DNA of 64,000 nucleotides. It comes from Halalkalibacter sp. APA_J-10(15). GTDB taxonomy: Bacteria > Bacillota > Bacilli > Bacillales > Bacillaceae_D. A program made the position numbers and the translations under genes. A model generated the notes under the pieces. It was not told the DNA's origin and ran no database searches. It saw only the letters and a list, made by a program, of their open reading frames with translations. The stretch is from positions 1-64,000 of the forward strand of contig NZ_JALKEV010000015.1 of the NCBI RefSeq assembly GCF_023017105.1, read 5' to 3'. Shown piece after piece: positions 48,072 through 56,946 of this stretch; within the stretch, counting starts at the first letter, position 1, and every line of letters begins with the position of its first letter.

Positions 48072-48431
48072 ATGAAAAAAATTCTAATGATGATCGGCTT
48101 TGTTGCTGTAGCGGCTATGACAGCCTGTGGAGCTGGTGGTGATGATGCGCCTGTAGAAGATGACACTCCTGTGGATGAGGCACCTGCTGATGAGGAAGCG
48201 GCAACAGGGGATTTTGATGCAACAGCGGCAGAGGACATTTACAATCGAAGCTGTATCGGCTGCCATGGGCAAAACCTTCAAGGAGGAGGATCGGGACCTG
48301 GACTTATTGATTCTGGCCTTTCCGTTGAAGAAATTGTTCATGTTCTAGAGCATGGACAAAAGACAATGCCTCCACAAGATTTAGAGCCGGATGAAGCAGA
48401 AAATTTAGCCAAATGGATACTAGCACAATAA
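48072..48431 (+). CDS. cccB: Cytochrome c551 lipoprotein
   Basis: A 119-residue membrane-anchored small cytochrome c. A lipoprotein signal ends at MTAC (Cys19), followed by an acidic linker rich in Asp and Glu (about 20-50) and a heme domain with CIGCH and the axial Met in KTMPPQD. It carries electrons on the outer side of the membrane. The long acidic linker is common in alkaliphile surface cytochromes and fits the suspected habitat. A terminator follows. Confidence 0.95.
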   Translation: MKKILMMIGFVAVAAMTACGAGGDDAPVEDDTPVDEAPADEEAATGDFDATAAEDIYNRSCIGCHGQNLQGGGSGPGLIDSGLSVEEIVHVLEHGQKTMPPQDLEPDEAENLAKWILAQ

Positions 48432-48440
48432 AAGATGAAG

Positions 48441-48487
48441 AAAAAATAAGTGTTTTTGATGCTTTTTGTCAAAAATGCTTATTTTTT
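48441..48487 (+). terminator. Terminator of cccB
   Basis: AAAATAAG...TTTTTGA pairs with TCAAAAA...CTTATTTT, ending in a T run. Confidence 0.85.
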
Positions 48488-48655
48488 TGTCGATAATATA
48501 AGTAGTGGCGATTAATAAAAGAATCCTATGACCATAATCATTGGACTATACATCGTATTTCGCCATTGTACATGTAAGTAACTTGAAAATATTAGAAAGA
48601 AATCAATCTGAAATGAAAATGTAATATAATTTTAGACACTATTTTGAACGATTGA

Positions 48656-48664
48656 TGGTATAAT
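48656..48664 (+). promoter_or_regulatory. Extended -10 promoter of ftsEX
   Basis: TGGTATAAT is a perfect extended -10, about 165 bases before ftsE. No good -35 was seen. Confidence 0.5.
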
Positions 48665-48675
48665 AATTTCAGCAT

Positions 48676-48741
48676 CCGACATAAAAAGTGTCGGTCTATA
48701 ATCTTTCAACACCTTTTTAATTGATTGGATAGGTGTTTTTC
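48676..48741 (+). terminator. Hairpins in ftsE leader, second is terminator-like
   Basis: CCGACAT/GTGTCGG (48676-48694) is followed by AACACCT/AGGTGTT (48708-48737) with TTTTT. They lie between the candidate promoter and the ftsE start, so they may attenuate ftsEX or end a short separate RNA. Confidence 0.55.
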
Positions 48742-48827
48742 TATCGGGTTTAGAAGAAATTAGATTTACTAAGGCAAACCAGACTAACAACATGAGCAAG
48801 CAATTGGAGATGCAAGGAAGTGATAAA

Positions 48828-49514
48828 ATGATCAAAATGACAGACGTCTGGAAGTCTTATCCAAACAATGTTAGAGCTATTAATGGAATTAACTTACATA
48901 TTAAAAAGGGTGAGTTTGTATATGTAGTTGGTCCAAGTGGCGCTGGGAAATCAACTTTTATTAAAATGGTGTACCGTGAAGAATCACCGTCTAAAGGAGA
49001 TATTCTAATAGATGGTGTTAACATAACAAAGCTTAAACATAAGCACATACCATATATAAGACGTAAAATCGGTGTCGTCTTTCAAGATTTTAAACTTCTA
49101 CCATCTTTAACTGTGTATGAAAATGTTGCGTTTGCACTCGAAGTCATCGAAGAAAGTCCATCCGTTATTAAGAGGCGCGTCATGGATGTGCTTGATGTCG
49201 TTCTATTGAAAAATAAGGCTAGGTCTCTACCAAGCGAACTCTCTGGTGGGGAACAGCAACGCGTTGCGATTGCGAGAGCGATTGTCAACAATCCAGAAGT
49301 ATTAATAGCGGACGAGCCTACTGGGAATTTAGACCCTGATACAGCGTGGGGAATTATGGACATCTTAGATGAGATTAATCACCGGGGGACAACGATTATT
49401 ATGGCGACACACAACAAAGATATTGTCAATACAATTAAGAAGCGAGTGATCGCGATTGAAAGTGGACGAGTTGTTCGTGATGAAGTAAGGGGGAGCTACG
49501 GTTATGAAAGCTAG
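48828..49514 (+). CDS. ftsE: Cell division ATP-binding protein FtsE
   Basis: ABC ATPase of 228 residues that works with FtsX to switch on cell-wall hydrolases. It has Walker A GPSGAGKST, the Q-loop VFQDFKLLP, signature LSGGEQQR and Walker B VLIADEPTGNLD. ATG 48828 is chosen because AAGGAAGTGA lies upstream and the length equals B. subtilis FtsE; the longer frame from 48792 is rejected. It overlaps ftsX by 11 bases. Confidence 0.96.
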   Translation: MIKMTDVWKSYPNNVRAINGINLHIKKGEFVYVVGPSGAGKSTFIKMVYREESPSKGDILIDGVNITKLKHKHIPYIRRKIGVVFQDFKLLPSLTVYENVAFALEVIEESPSVIKRRVMDVLDVVLLKNKARSLPSELSGGEQQRVAIARAIVNNPEVLIADEPTGNLDPDTAWGIMDILDEINHRGTTIIMATHNKDIVNTIKKRVIAIESGRVVRDEVRGSYGYES

Positions 49515-50397
49515 AACCGTCGGACGTCACTTACGAGAAGGCTCGAAAAACCTTATCCGTAATGGTTGGATGACGTTTGCATCTATTAGTGCCGTTGCGA
49601 TTATGCTCTTTATTGTTGGTGTATTTCTGTTACTCATTATGAATGTGAGCAACATTGTTCAAGGTGTAGAAGATGATGTGGAAATTATGGTGTTTATTGA
49701 TCTTACTGCATCTGAAGAGCAGCAGGACGAGCTATTATCTGAAATTGAAACAATAGAGAATGTAAATAGTATTACGTATGTGGATCGTGAAGAAGGCTTA
49801 GAGCAATTTATTACAAGCCTTGATGAATATGGTGAAATCTTTGAATCAATGCGTGGTGAAGAAAACCCACTGAATGATGTATTCGTCGTTCGGGCTGTTG
49901 ACCCTCAATTGACGGAACAAGTAGCGAGTCAAATTGAAGATCTTAGGCATGTGGAGCAAGTTGATTTTGGTAGAGAGACAGTTGAACGCTTATTTGCGAT
50001 CACAAACATGGTTCGCACAGTCGGATTAGTCCTCGTGCTTGGAATGATGTTCACAGCGATGTTTTTAATTGCAAACACGATTAAATTAACGATCGTTGCC
50101 CGTAAGCGAGAAATACAAATTATGAAACTAGTAGGCGCAACAAATGGTTTTATTCGTTGGCCGTTTTTCATTGAAGGTGTCCTGCTTGGTGGAATCGGAG
50201 CCATTATCCCAATTGCGATTATTGGTGTAGGTTACTACTATTTAACAGAGCTCTTTGATGGACAAGCTGACCTGTTATTTTCATTGTTACCGGTTTTTCC
50301 TATTACTTGGCAAATCGGATTGTTACTCCTATTAATAGGAGCGTTTATTGGAATTTGGGGAAGTATGGTGTCCGTACGAAAATTCTTAAAAGTATAA
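49504..50397 (+). CDS. ftsX: Cell division protein FtsX
   Basis: Four-helix membrane partner of FtsE, 297 residues. The first helix is WMTFASISAVAIMLFIVGVFLLLIM, then an extracellular domain (about 55-160) that contacts the hydrolase or its activator, then three C-terminal helices (LVLGMMFTAMFLIANTI, EGVLLGGIGAIIPIAIIGVGYYYL, IGLLLLLIGAFIGIWG). The next gene, 17 bases on, encodes a likely partner hydrolase. Confidence 0.95.
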   Translation: MKARTVGRHLREGSKNLIRNGWMTFASISAVAIMLFIVGVFLLLIMNVSNIVQGVEDDVEIMVFIDLTASEEQQDELLSEIETIENVNSITYVDREEGLEQFITSLDEYGEIFESMRGEENPLNDVFVVRAVDPQLTEQVASQIEDLRHVEQVDFGRETVERLFAITNMVRTVGLVLVLGMMFTAMFLIANTIKLTIVARKREIQIMKLVGATNGFIRWPFFIEGVLLGGIGAIIPIAIIGVGYYYLTELFDGQADLLFSLLPVFPITWQIGLLLLLIGAFIGIWGSMVSVRKFLKV

Positions 50398-50414
50398 CTA
50401 GGAGGAGCAATTGG

Positions 50415-51722
50415 ATGAGGAGGAAATTATTATTTATTGCGTTAGCGATCTTGATCGCAGCAAGTTCGCTAAGCATTGATTTCATTTCGGAACAAGCCTT
50501 GGCAAATAGTGAATTACGTGAGCAAATTTCAGAAGTAGAAAAAGAACGTCAAGAGACGGCAGAGGAAGCTGAAAAAACAGAAGAAGAATTACAGCAGCTA
50601 GAAGAAGAAATGCAAGAGCTAAACAGCGAAATCGAGCGTATTGATCATGAAGCAGCTGAAACAAATCAACAAATTCGTGAAAAACGAGCGGAGATTGAGG
50701 ATGTTCAAGAGGAAATCGAACGCCTGCAAGAAGAGATTGAAATTCTCGAAGAGCGTATTGCGGAAAGAGACGAATTGCTTCGTGACCGAGCTCGGACGAT
50801 GTATCAATCAGGTGGATCAGTTAATTATTTGGAAGTGGTACTAGGTTCACAATCGTTTAGTGATTTCTTAAGTCGAGTCAATGCATTATCAATGATTGCT
50901 CAACAAGATCGCAATATTTTAGATGCGCATATTGCTGATCATGAACAGCTTGAAGAAGCTAAAACGGAAGTAGAAGAACAATTAATGATTTTAGAATCTC
51001 ATTTAGAAGAATTAGAGAATCTAATGGCTAAATTAGAAGAGCAGCGTGAGGAAAAGGATCAAGTGATGACACAGCTCCAGCAAAAAGAAGAGGAGTTACA
51101 TACGGATCTTGGTGAACTGGAAAATGCCGAAGAGATTTTAAAGGCGCAAGAAGCAGCATTGAAACAAGAACTTGAGGCTTATGAGGAACGTAAGCGCCAA
51201 GAAGAGGAAGAGCGCAAGCGCCAGGAAGAAGCAGCAGCGAGCTCGAATACATCATCATCACAGCCATCGCGTTCAAATCAAACGCATGCAGCACCAGAAG
51301 TTACTGATTCAGGGTTTATGCGCCCAGCAACTGGTCGAATTACATCAAGCTATGGTTATCGTAGCTTCAATGGTGGTAGCTTCCACCACGGTATCGATAT
51401 TGGGAAAAATGGACGCACAGGTGATGTGCCCATTGTAGCTGTTGCCGATGGAACGGTCGTTGATTCTTACTATTCAAATAGTTATGGGAATGTTATCTTA
51501 ATTGCCCATGTTGTTAATGGTGACCTTGTGACAACGTTATACGCTCATCTGGAGAATCGTGAAGTATCAAAAGGGCAAAGTGTCAATAAGGGACAGCAAT
51601 TAGGGCTAATGGGGAATACAGGCCATTCATATGGTGCTCACTTACACTTTGAGGTACACGAAGGTGGATGGAATGGAGCGAAATCGAACTCTGTTGATCC
51701 AATGAGATATATTCCGAACTAA
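50415..51722 (+). CDS. Coiled-coil M23 murein hydrolase (EnvC/PcsB-like layout)
   Basis: A 435-residue secreted protein. A signal peptide occupies residues 1 to about 35 (KLLFIALAILIAASSLSI); a long coiled coil fills about 35-275; a Ser/Gln-rich linker follows; the C-terminal LytM/M23 domain carries zinc ligands in FHHGIDIG and HLHFEVHEG, plus GNVILIAH and TLYAHL. The zinc residues are present, so it should be an active endopeptidase. A coiled coil plus hydrolase next to ftsEX is the layout of FtsEX-controlled enzymes, whereas the known B. subtilis FtsEX target is CwlO (NlpC/P60). GGAGGAG precedes the ATG. Confidence 0.92.
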   Translation: MRRKLLFIALAILIAASSLSIDFISEQALANSELREQISEVEKERQETAEEAEKTEEELQQLEEEMQELNSEIERIDHEAAETNQQIREKRAEIEDVQEEIERLQEEIEILEERIAERDELLRDRARTMYQSGGSVNYLEVVLGSQSFSDFLSRVNALSMIAQQDRNILDAHIADHEQLEEAKTEVEEQLMILESHLEELENLMAKLEEQREEKDQVMTQLQQKEEELHTDLGELENAEEILKAQEAALKQELEAYEERKRQEEEERKRQEEAAASSNTSSSQPSRSNQTHAAPEVTDSGFMRPATGRITSSYGYRSFNGGSFHHGIDIGKNGRTGDVPIVAVADGTVVDSYYSNSYGNVILIAHVVNGDLVTTLYAHLENREVSKGQSVNKGQQLGLMGNTGHSYGAHLHFEVHEGGWNGAKSNSVDPMRYIPN

Positions 51723-51735
51723 AGGTTACATGGAG

Positions 51736-51776
51736 GCCACTGGAAGGGTAAGCATACCCTTTTCAGTGGTTTTTGT
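51736..51776 (+). terminator. Terminator of ftsEX-M23 operon
   Basis: CCACTG...AGGGTA pairs with TACCCT...CAGTGG, followed by TTTTTG. Confidence 0.9.
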
Positions 51777-51779
51777 TTA

Positions 51780-51935
51780 AAAGGTAAGAATTTATCGTGC
51801 TTAGTAGTTTAATCATGGAGGAAGTAGGTGGCGGATTCGCGGGAGGAGTTGGCTTCGCTCTTTACACGTTTATATGAAAGAGCCCTACTTTCATATAAAC
51901 TCAAAACGTTGTAATGGTATCGCGTTTTTTCTTAA
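51780..51935 (+). repeat. R1 repeat with perfect 13-bp palindrome
   Basis: The unit starts AAAGGTAAGAAT and includes GTTGGCTTCGC and TTTACACG. The stem GTTTATATGAAAG (51868-51880) pairs perfectly with 51888-51900 around loop AGCCCTA. CGTTGTAATGGTATCGCG follows. The rest of the gap to ctpB (to 52263) shows no supported gene. Confidence 0.75.
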
Positions 51936-52263
51936 ATGTATATAAGCTTGTTGGATGGCTTCTCTCCATATGAACCTGCTTCTCGTTTGATATGTATCGA
52001 GAAACCTTGCTTCTTTTTGACTTTGTTTCTTTGTTTGTCTACAATTAAGTAGAGATGCAAAAGACCGTATAACTTGTCTAGTAAGAGCATACGTTACAAT
52101 AAGATGACGGGCAGTACACAATGGTACCTGTGTAGTGTCTTTTCCTTTCAAAAGTATGAAATTTACATAACGCGAAAAAGTTCGAATACTTATCGAGCAT
52201 GTAAGAGTTTGGCAAAAAGCCTATATAAGAAGGCCCCGTAACCTATTAAGGAGTTGGTCATAA

Positions 52264-53712
52264 ATGAAAAAAGGACAAATCATCATGATTTTGGCAGTGA
52301 TTGTAGGATTAGGCGCTTATGCCGTTTTCCTTCAACCAGATCCAACGTCCGTAAGTACACCTGATATAGAAGAGCAAGTTGAAGCCATTGCTTCTGGAGA
52401 TGAAGAGTTGCTGGAAAAATTCGAGGCAGTTCGTCTCATTATTGAAGAACATTATGTTGAGGACGTTGATCATAATGAGTTGTTACAAGGGGCCATTGAT
52501 GGGATGTTAGAAGCGCTAGGTGACCCATACTCGGTTTATATGGATCAAGAAGAAGCGAGTCAATTTACTGAATCGCTCGGCTCTCATTTTGAAGGTATTG
52601 GTGCAGAAGTGATGATGTCTGACGGGAAGGTAACGATTGTGACGCCTATGCGCGAATCTCCAGCAGAGCGTGCGGGCTTACTACCTAATGATCAAATTAT
52701 TGAAATAGACGGAGAAGCGACAGAAGGGTTATCGTTACAAGAGGCAGTTATGCAAATCCGTGGTGAAAAAGGTACAACCGTTCATTTAACGATTGAACGT
52801 GAAACGGCTAGTGAACTCGTCACAATCCCAGTTGTTCGTGATGAAATCCCAATTGAAACCGTTCGTCATGAGCTAATTGAGCGAGATGGACAGGAGATTG
52901 GGCTAATAGAAATTATATCGTTCTCAATTGATACGGCAGAACGCTTTGAAGCTGCGTTAGAAGAATTAGAATCAAAAGGAATGGACGGTTTAATTATAGA
53001 TGTGCGTGGTAATCCAGGAGGTTATTTAGACCAAGTTGAAGAAATAGGAAAGCTAATTATTCCCAATCAGCAGCCAATCGTTCAGACAGAAAGTCGATCA
53101 GGAGAAAAGATGCGTTTCTTGTCTCCATTAAATGATCCTAAACCATACCCGATCGTCGGTGTAACGGATCGCGCATCCGCATCCGCATCCGAAATCTTAT
53201 CTGCTGCGTTAATTGAAGCAGGTGAATATGATGTAATCGGGGAAACAACATTTGGGAAAGGCACGGTTCAAAATACGATTCCATTAGGTGATGGTAGTCA
53301 ATTAAAGCTGTCCGTGTTTAAGTGGTTAACTTCAGCAGGTAATGATATTAATGGCGTAGGTGTAGAGCCGACCATTGAAGTGATGCAGCCGGATTACTTC
53401 TACACAGCTCCAGTTTCAGTGGATGTAGACCCTTATGAAGAGGACATGTTAAGTGAGCAAATTAGAAGTGCTCAAATTATGTTAAATGGTTTAGGATATG
53501 ACCCTGGACGTGAGGATGGATATTTCAGTACAGTGACAACTGAAGCGGTTCGAGCCTTCCAAGAAGAAAATGATCTAGATGTGACAGGTGTCATAGATGA
53601 AGATACCGCATCGACATTGCATGAACGCGTCGTTGAGGAAGTGCGTGAACGAGAAAATGACCGTCAACTCAATCAAGCGATTGAAGTTGTTATTGAGCAA
53701 ATCAACGAATGA
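52264..53712 (+). CDS. ctpB: C-terminal processing protease (S41)
   Basis: A 482-residue serine protease. An N-terminal membrane anchor (IIMILAVIVGLGAYAVFL) is followed by a PDZ domain at about 95-180 (GIGAEVMMSDGKVTIVTP, ADRAGLLPND-like region) and the S41 protease core with the Ser-Lys dyad Ser307 (in RASASASEIL) and Lys332 with Gln336 (in TFGKGTVQ). A C-terminal peptidoglycan-binding domain covers about 400-465 (AQIMLNGLGYDPGREDGYFS). In B. subtilis CtpB cuts SpoIVFA and SpoIVFB-complex partners during sporulation. The extra wall-binding domain is as in B. subtilis CtpB. Confidence 0.95.
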   Translation: MKKGQIIMILAVIVGLGAYAVFLQPDPTSVSTPDIEEQVEAIASGDEELLEKFEAVRLIIEEHYVEDVDHNELLQGAIDGMLEALGDPYSVYMDQEEASQFTESLGSHFEGIGAEVMMSDGKVTIVTPMRESPAERAGLLPNDQIIEIDGEATEGLSLQEAVMQIRGEKGTTVHLTIERETASELVTIPVVRDEIPIETVRHELIERDGQEIGLIEIISFSIDTAERFEAALEELESKGMDGLIIDVRGNPGGYLDQVEEIGKLIIPNQQPIVQTESRSGEKMRFLSPLNDPKPYPIVGVTDRASASASEILSAALIEAGEYDVIGETTFGKGTVQNTIPLGDGSQLKLSVFKWLTSAGNDINGVGVEPTIEVMQPDYFYTAPVSVDVDPYEEDMLSEQIRSAQIMLNGLGYDPGREDGYFSTVTTEAVRAFQEENDLDVTGVIDEDTASTLHERVVEEVRERENDRQLNQAIEVVIEQINE

Positions 53713-53779
53713 GCGTCTAATTGAAAGAGCTTGAAAAAAAGCACCCAAAAATAGGGGGATCGATCCGTTCGTTACGTGT

Positions 53780-53808
53780 CTTGTGGTCAGAAAGCCATTC
53801 ACCACAAG
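53780..53808 (+). terminator. Hairpin after ctpB
   Basis: CTTGTGGT and ACCACAAG pair around a 13-base loop, followed by AATTTTAAAA. A weak terminator. Confidence 0.5.
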
Positions 53809-54160
53809 AATTTTAAAAGATGTAGCGACTACACTTAGTGCTTTGAGGTAAGTAGCCCTTTTTGATTGAAAGTAAAGTAATTGAAAAAGAAAAAGGAATA
53901 TGACTCATCGTTGTCGAATGTAGGAGGTAGTGGATGGGGAGTGCCCTGTTTACTACCTCATTCTTCATTGATCAGGATGACGATTCAACGATTCTCATCC
54001 TGCACTGATTGTGACACGTGGTCATGAAGCAAGCCTACTTTCATGATTGGCTAATAAAGCCTGTTCAAAAAGCACGAAAAAGGTCATTCAAGTAGGGAAG
54101 ACCTTCTTTTTTGAACAACCTCTAATAAGACGCTTATAAGAAATTGAAGGAGCATGTGCA
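53809..54160. other. Intergenic region with run of four hairpins and R1 copy
   Basis: No gene. Hairpins: GAGGTAGT/ACTACCTC (53924-53959), CAGGATGA/TCATCCTG (53973-54002), TCATGAAG/CTTTCATGA (54022-54046, the R1 palindrome, decayed) and GTTCAAAAA with AAGGTC/GACCTT and TTTTTGAAC (54063-54117). The last is terminator-like. Confidence 0.65.
54010..54120 (+). repeat. R1 repeat, diverged copy before minJ
   Basis: GTGACACG, then the TCATGAAG...AAGCCTACTTTCATGA palindrome and the GTTCAAAAAG...TTTTTTGAAC hairpin. It shares the loop sequence GCCTACTTTCAT with the copy at 51868. Confidence 0.55.
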
Positions 54161-55345
54161 ATGGTAGTAGACATCTTACAAGCAATTGGAATCTTCATAG
54201 CTTATTTTTTTGCAAATCCTTTATTATATATTGGGATTGGAATGACGTTATTTCTTTCTTATTTACGAATTAAATCGGAAAGAAAGTCGTTTCACACACG
54301 AGTGTACGGGAAGAGGGCCGATTTCCTTATTCCGTTTCTGCCTGCTTTCGTCATGGGTGTGTATGTTTCGATTGTAACGATTTTAATAGGGCTGACAGTA
54401 TCAATTCAATGGCTCTTACTCGTGAGTGCGCTCTACTTAATCTTAGCTTTTTCGTTACGAACTCGTTTTGTTACGCCAACGTACGTGCTTGGCTTATTAC
54501 TACTAATCTATGTTTTTACTCCTTTTTTCCAGGCCTTTGATTGGTTTCGTCCAATTGCTGATGCGATACAGTCGACTGATATAACGTCTGTCGCTATTTT
54601 GTTAGCAGTATCACTTATGGCAGAGGGGATTTTAATTCGGACGAATGGAATTACTCATACATCACCGCGTTTAGAAAAGAGTAAACGAGGAAAGTGGATT
54701 GGTTATCATGATGCTAATCGCTTATGGATCTTACCTGTCATCGCATTTGTACCAGAAGGGATGATCCCAACTCTTCCTTTTTGGCCAATTCTCTCAATAG
54801 GAGAGCTTTCGTTACAACCGATTGTTTTTCCATTGTTAATTGGTTTTCAGCTCCGAGTTCGAGGCTTTTACCCACCATCGGCGGTTCGAAAATATGGTCA
54901 GCTGGTGTTGCTACTCGGGTTAGGGGCACTGGTCCTTTCAATAGGTACTTATTTCTTTTCATGGATTGCTCTCATTTTAGCGATTGGCTTGATCATTGCG
55001 CGTGAGGTTATTATCTTTTTATTTAAAAAGCGTGATGAGGACCAACCTCCTTACTTTTCTTCCAAGCCAACTGGATGTATCATCGTTGGGATTTTACCGG
55101 GAAGTCCAGCTGAAAAGATGAAGCTTCATGTTGGAGAAACGATTCGAACGGTTAATGGAAAGCTTATCCATAATGAGCATGACTTTTATGAGCGTCTGCA
55201 AGTGAACAGTGCTTTTTGTAAGCTTGAAGTCGTTGATTTGAATGGAGAGATACGGTTTGCGCAAACAGCTCTTTATGATGGGGAGCATCATCAAATAGGT
55301 GTATTATTTGTAAATCAAGATCACCAGTGGCAGGATTCAATATAA
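54161..55345 (+). CDS. minJ: Division topology factor MinJ
   Basis: A 394-residue polytopic membrane protein with a C-terminal PDZ domain. Hydrophobic segments include FIAYFFANPLLYIGIGMTLFL, FVMGVYVSIVTILIGLTVSI, WLLLVSALYLILAFSL, YVLGLLLLIYVFTPFF and LGLGALVLSIGTYFFSWIALI; the PDZ region begins near residue 305 (GCIIVGILPGSPAEKMKLHVGETI). In B. subtilis MinJ links MinCD to DivIVA at the poles. The identity rests on length, topology and the position after ctpB. Confidence 0.88.
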   Translation: MVVDILQAIGIFIAYFFANPLLYIGIGMTLFLSYLRIKSERKSFHTRVYGKRADFLIPFLPAFVMGVYVSIVTILIGLTVSIQWLLLVSALYLILAFSLRTRFVTPTYVLGLLLLIYVFTPFFQAFDWFRPIADAIQSTDITSVAILLAVSLMAEGILIRTNGITHTSPRLEKSKRGKWIGYHDANRLWILPVIAFVPEGMIPTLPFWPILSIGELSLQPIVFPLLIGFQLRVRGFYPPSAVRKYGQLVLLLGLGALVLSIGTYFFSWIALILAIGLIIAREVIIFLFKKRDEDQPPYFSSKPTGCIIVGILPGSPAEKMKLHVGETIRTVNGKLIHNEHDFYERLQVNSAFCKLEVVDLNGEIRFAQTALYDGEHHQIGVLFVNQDHQWQDSI

Positions 55346-55439
55346 TATGAATATTTTTGACGACTGTCGTAATGGCAGTCGTTTTTATCATTGAATTGGA
55401 ATTAATAAAATAGTAAGAAGAATAAAGACGGATTAGCAA

Positions 55440-55595
55440 GAGTAGTGGGTATCAATCGTTACACGCATTTATGAAAAAGCCTCACTATTAGAATATCTCA
55501 ATCCCGTTGTAACGGCTCAGCACAACGGAATTAAGAAAAGACTGCTCTGTACGGTGTTCAAAAAGAGCTTGTTTTCCTTTTTTTGAACAGGCCAT
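55440..55595 (+). repeat. R1 repeat, copy after minJ
   Basis: CGTTACACG, then a decayed palindrome (ATGAAAAAGCCTCACTATTA), then CGTTGTAACGGCTCAGCAC, AATTAAGAAAAG and a final GTTCAAAAAG...TTTTTGAAC hairpin. The middle is nearly identical to 62801-62835. Confidence 0.7.
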
Positions 55596-55870
55596 ATTAG
55601 GACATCATCATTCCTCTAATAGGCTGTATACATGAGAGAAGAGCTAGTAAGATGCTCGACGTTCCGCTATTTGCGGAAAAACGCATGAAATGTCGTAGAT
55701 AATGATGAAATAGAGGAAAGAGAGGAACGTAAAGGGAGGAAATATGGCAGTAAGGAGAAAATAAAGGAACGCGGAGAACGTTTATGTATAGAGTAAGTGT
55801 CAAACAAAACTCTCGATCCAACGATTTAACTGAAGGATTTTAATAGTAAGCTCATCTATCGTTACAGGAC

Positions 55871-55965
55871 AAAGGTGATTTTTGAATAACCTCGAGGCAA
55901 TGAGCGAAATGTTGTCTATTGAGGAAAGCTTGATACGTATTGTTCTTAAAGAATACTAAATGCTT
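55871..55965 (-). repeat. R2 repeat, inverted copy
   Basis: On the minus strand it reads ACGTATCAAGCTTTCC, then TTTCGCTCATTGCC, the same core order as the copies at 40251 and 40811. Confidence 0.6.
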
Positions 55966-56024
55966 CTTTTTGGAAAGATAAAGAAAGATACGCATTTTTT
56001 CTTATCCTGAAAGGAGCAATGTAT

Positions 56025-56825
56025 GTGAAACGTTTCATATGTACAATGGTGATAGTTGTTTTCGTTTTTACGAGTTTAGGTGGAGAGGCTCATGCATATT
56101 CACATGTTTCTTTTTTTGCTCATCGTGGGGCCTCTGAACATGCTCCGGAAAATACGATTGAAGCGTTCGAACAAGCGGTAGAAATGGGTGCGGATTACAT
56201 TGAGTTAGACATACAATTGAGTCAGGATGGTCATCTTGTCGTCATTCATGATGACACAGTTGATCGAACGACAAATGCAAGTGGGAACGTGAGCCATTAT
56301 ACGTTAGCCCAATTAAAAAAGCTCGATGCCGGTTCATGGTTTGATGTGAGATATGCAGGAGCAGAAATTCCAACATTAGTGGATGTCTTTCAAGCTTTCG
56401 GTGACCATGTTCATTACTGTATAGAGATTAAAGCAAATCATCGTTCAGAGTATATGGTGACAAAACTGAATGAATTAATTGAATATTATCATTTAATGGA
56501 TGTTGTGATCGTTCAATCGTTCGATGAGAAACTCCTCCATTTATTAAGAAAAAAGAACGTGACGTATCCACTTATTCAAATTATCAGTCGTCCGAAAAGT
56601 GGCTATCGTGGTAAAAAGCAGCTTTCACATATTGAAAAGTATGCCGATGGGGTATGTCTGAACGCTCGTTATACCTCTCCATTTTTTGTGAAGCATGCTA
56701 GAACGAAAGGTTTGCTAGTTTACATGTACACTGTCAATAAACGAAAGGATATAAAAAAGTGGCTAAATCGTGGAGTGACGGGAATTATTACTGATGACTT
56801 AAGGTTGATGGAATATTTTAAATGA
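56025..56825 (+). CDS. Secreted glycerophosphodiester phosphodiesterase
   Basis: A 266-residue GDPD-family enzyme that releases glycerol-3-phosphate from glycerophosphodiesters or teichoic acid. A signal peptide covers about residues 1-24 (VIVVFVFTSLGGEAHA). Active-site motifs are FFAHRGASEHAPENTIEAF, the metal ligands in ELDIQLSQDG, the second His in VVIHDDTVDRTTN, and CIEIKANHR. GTG 56025 sits eight bases after AAGGAG; ATG 56019 is in frame but only two bases from it, so GTG is preferred. The symbol could be glpQ- or ugpQ-type; this is not resolved. Confidence 0.9.
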   Translation: MKRFICTMVIVVFVFTSLGGEAHAYSHVSFFAHRGASEHAPENTIEAFEQAVEMGADYIELDIQLSQDGHLVVIHDDTVDRTTNASGNVSHYTLAQLKKLDAGSWFDVRYAGAEIPTLVDVFQAFGDHVHYCIEIKANHRSEYMVTKLNELIEYYHLMDVVIVQSFDEKLLHLLRKKNVTYPLIQIISRPKSGYRGKKQLSHIEKYADGVCLNARYTSPFFVKHARTKGLLVYMYTVNKRKDIKKWLNRGVTGIITDDLRLMEYFK

Positions 56826-56946
56826 TATCAAAATGTAGCTAGTTTATCTTTCTGTGGCTAAGGAATCCTTTTTCTAGAGATTTGTTTAAGAAAGCTCTAT
56901 AATATAGGTGGTAGATGTATTGAACAGAGAAAAAGGGGTATAACAG

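Larger units (their letters stand above)
55346..56024. other. Intergenic region with R1, R3 and R2 repeats
   Basis: No gene. After minJ comes ACGACTGTCGTAATGGCAGTCGT (a hairpin near 55359-55381), the R1 copy (55440-55595), R3 motifs at 55603-55623 (minus) and 55706-55728 (plus), and an inverted R2 copy at 55871-55965. Confidence 0.6.

Noticed and set aside
51891-52151. Possible 86-residue gene on the minus strand
   Set aside because: It needs a TTG start without a ribosome site and its end overlaps the R1 repeat; composition is not gene-like.
56884-56907. SigB promoter for csbA
   Set aside because: GTTTAA is present at 56884 as in B. subtilis, but no GGGTAT lies at the right distance, so I do not call it.
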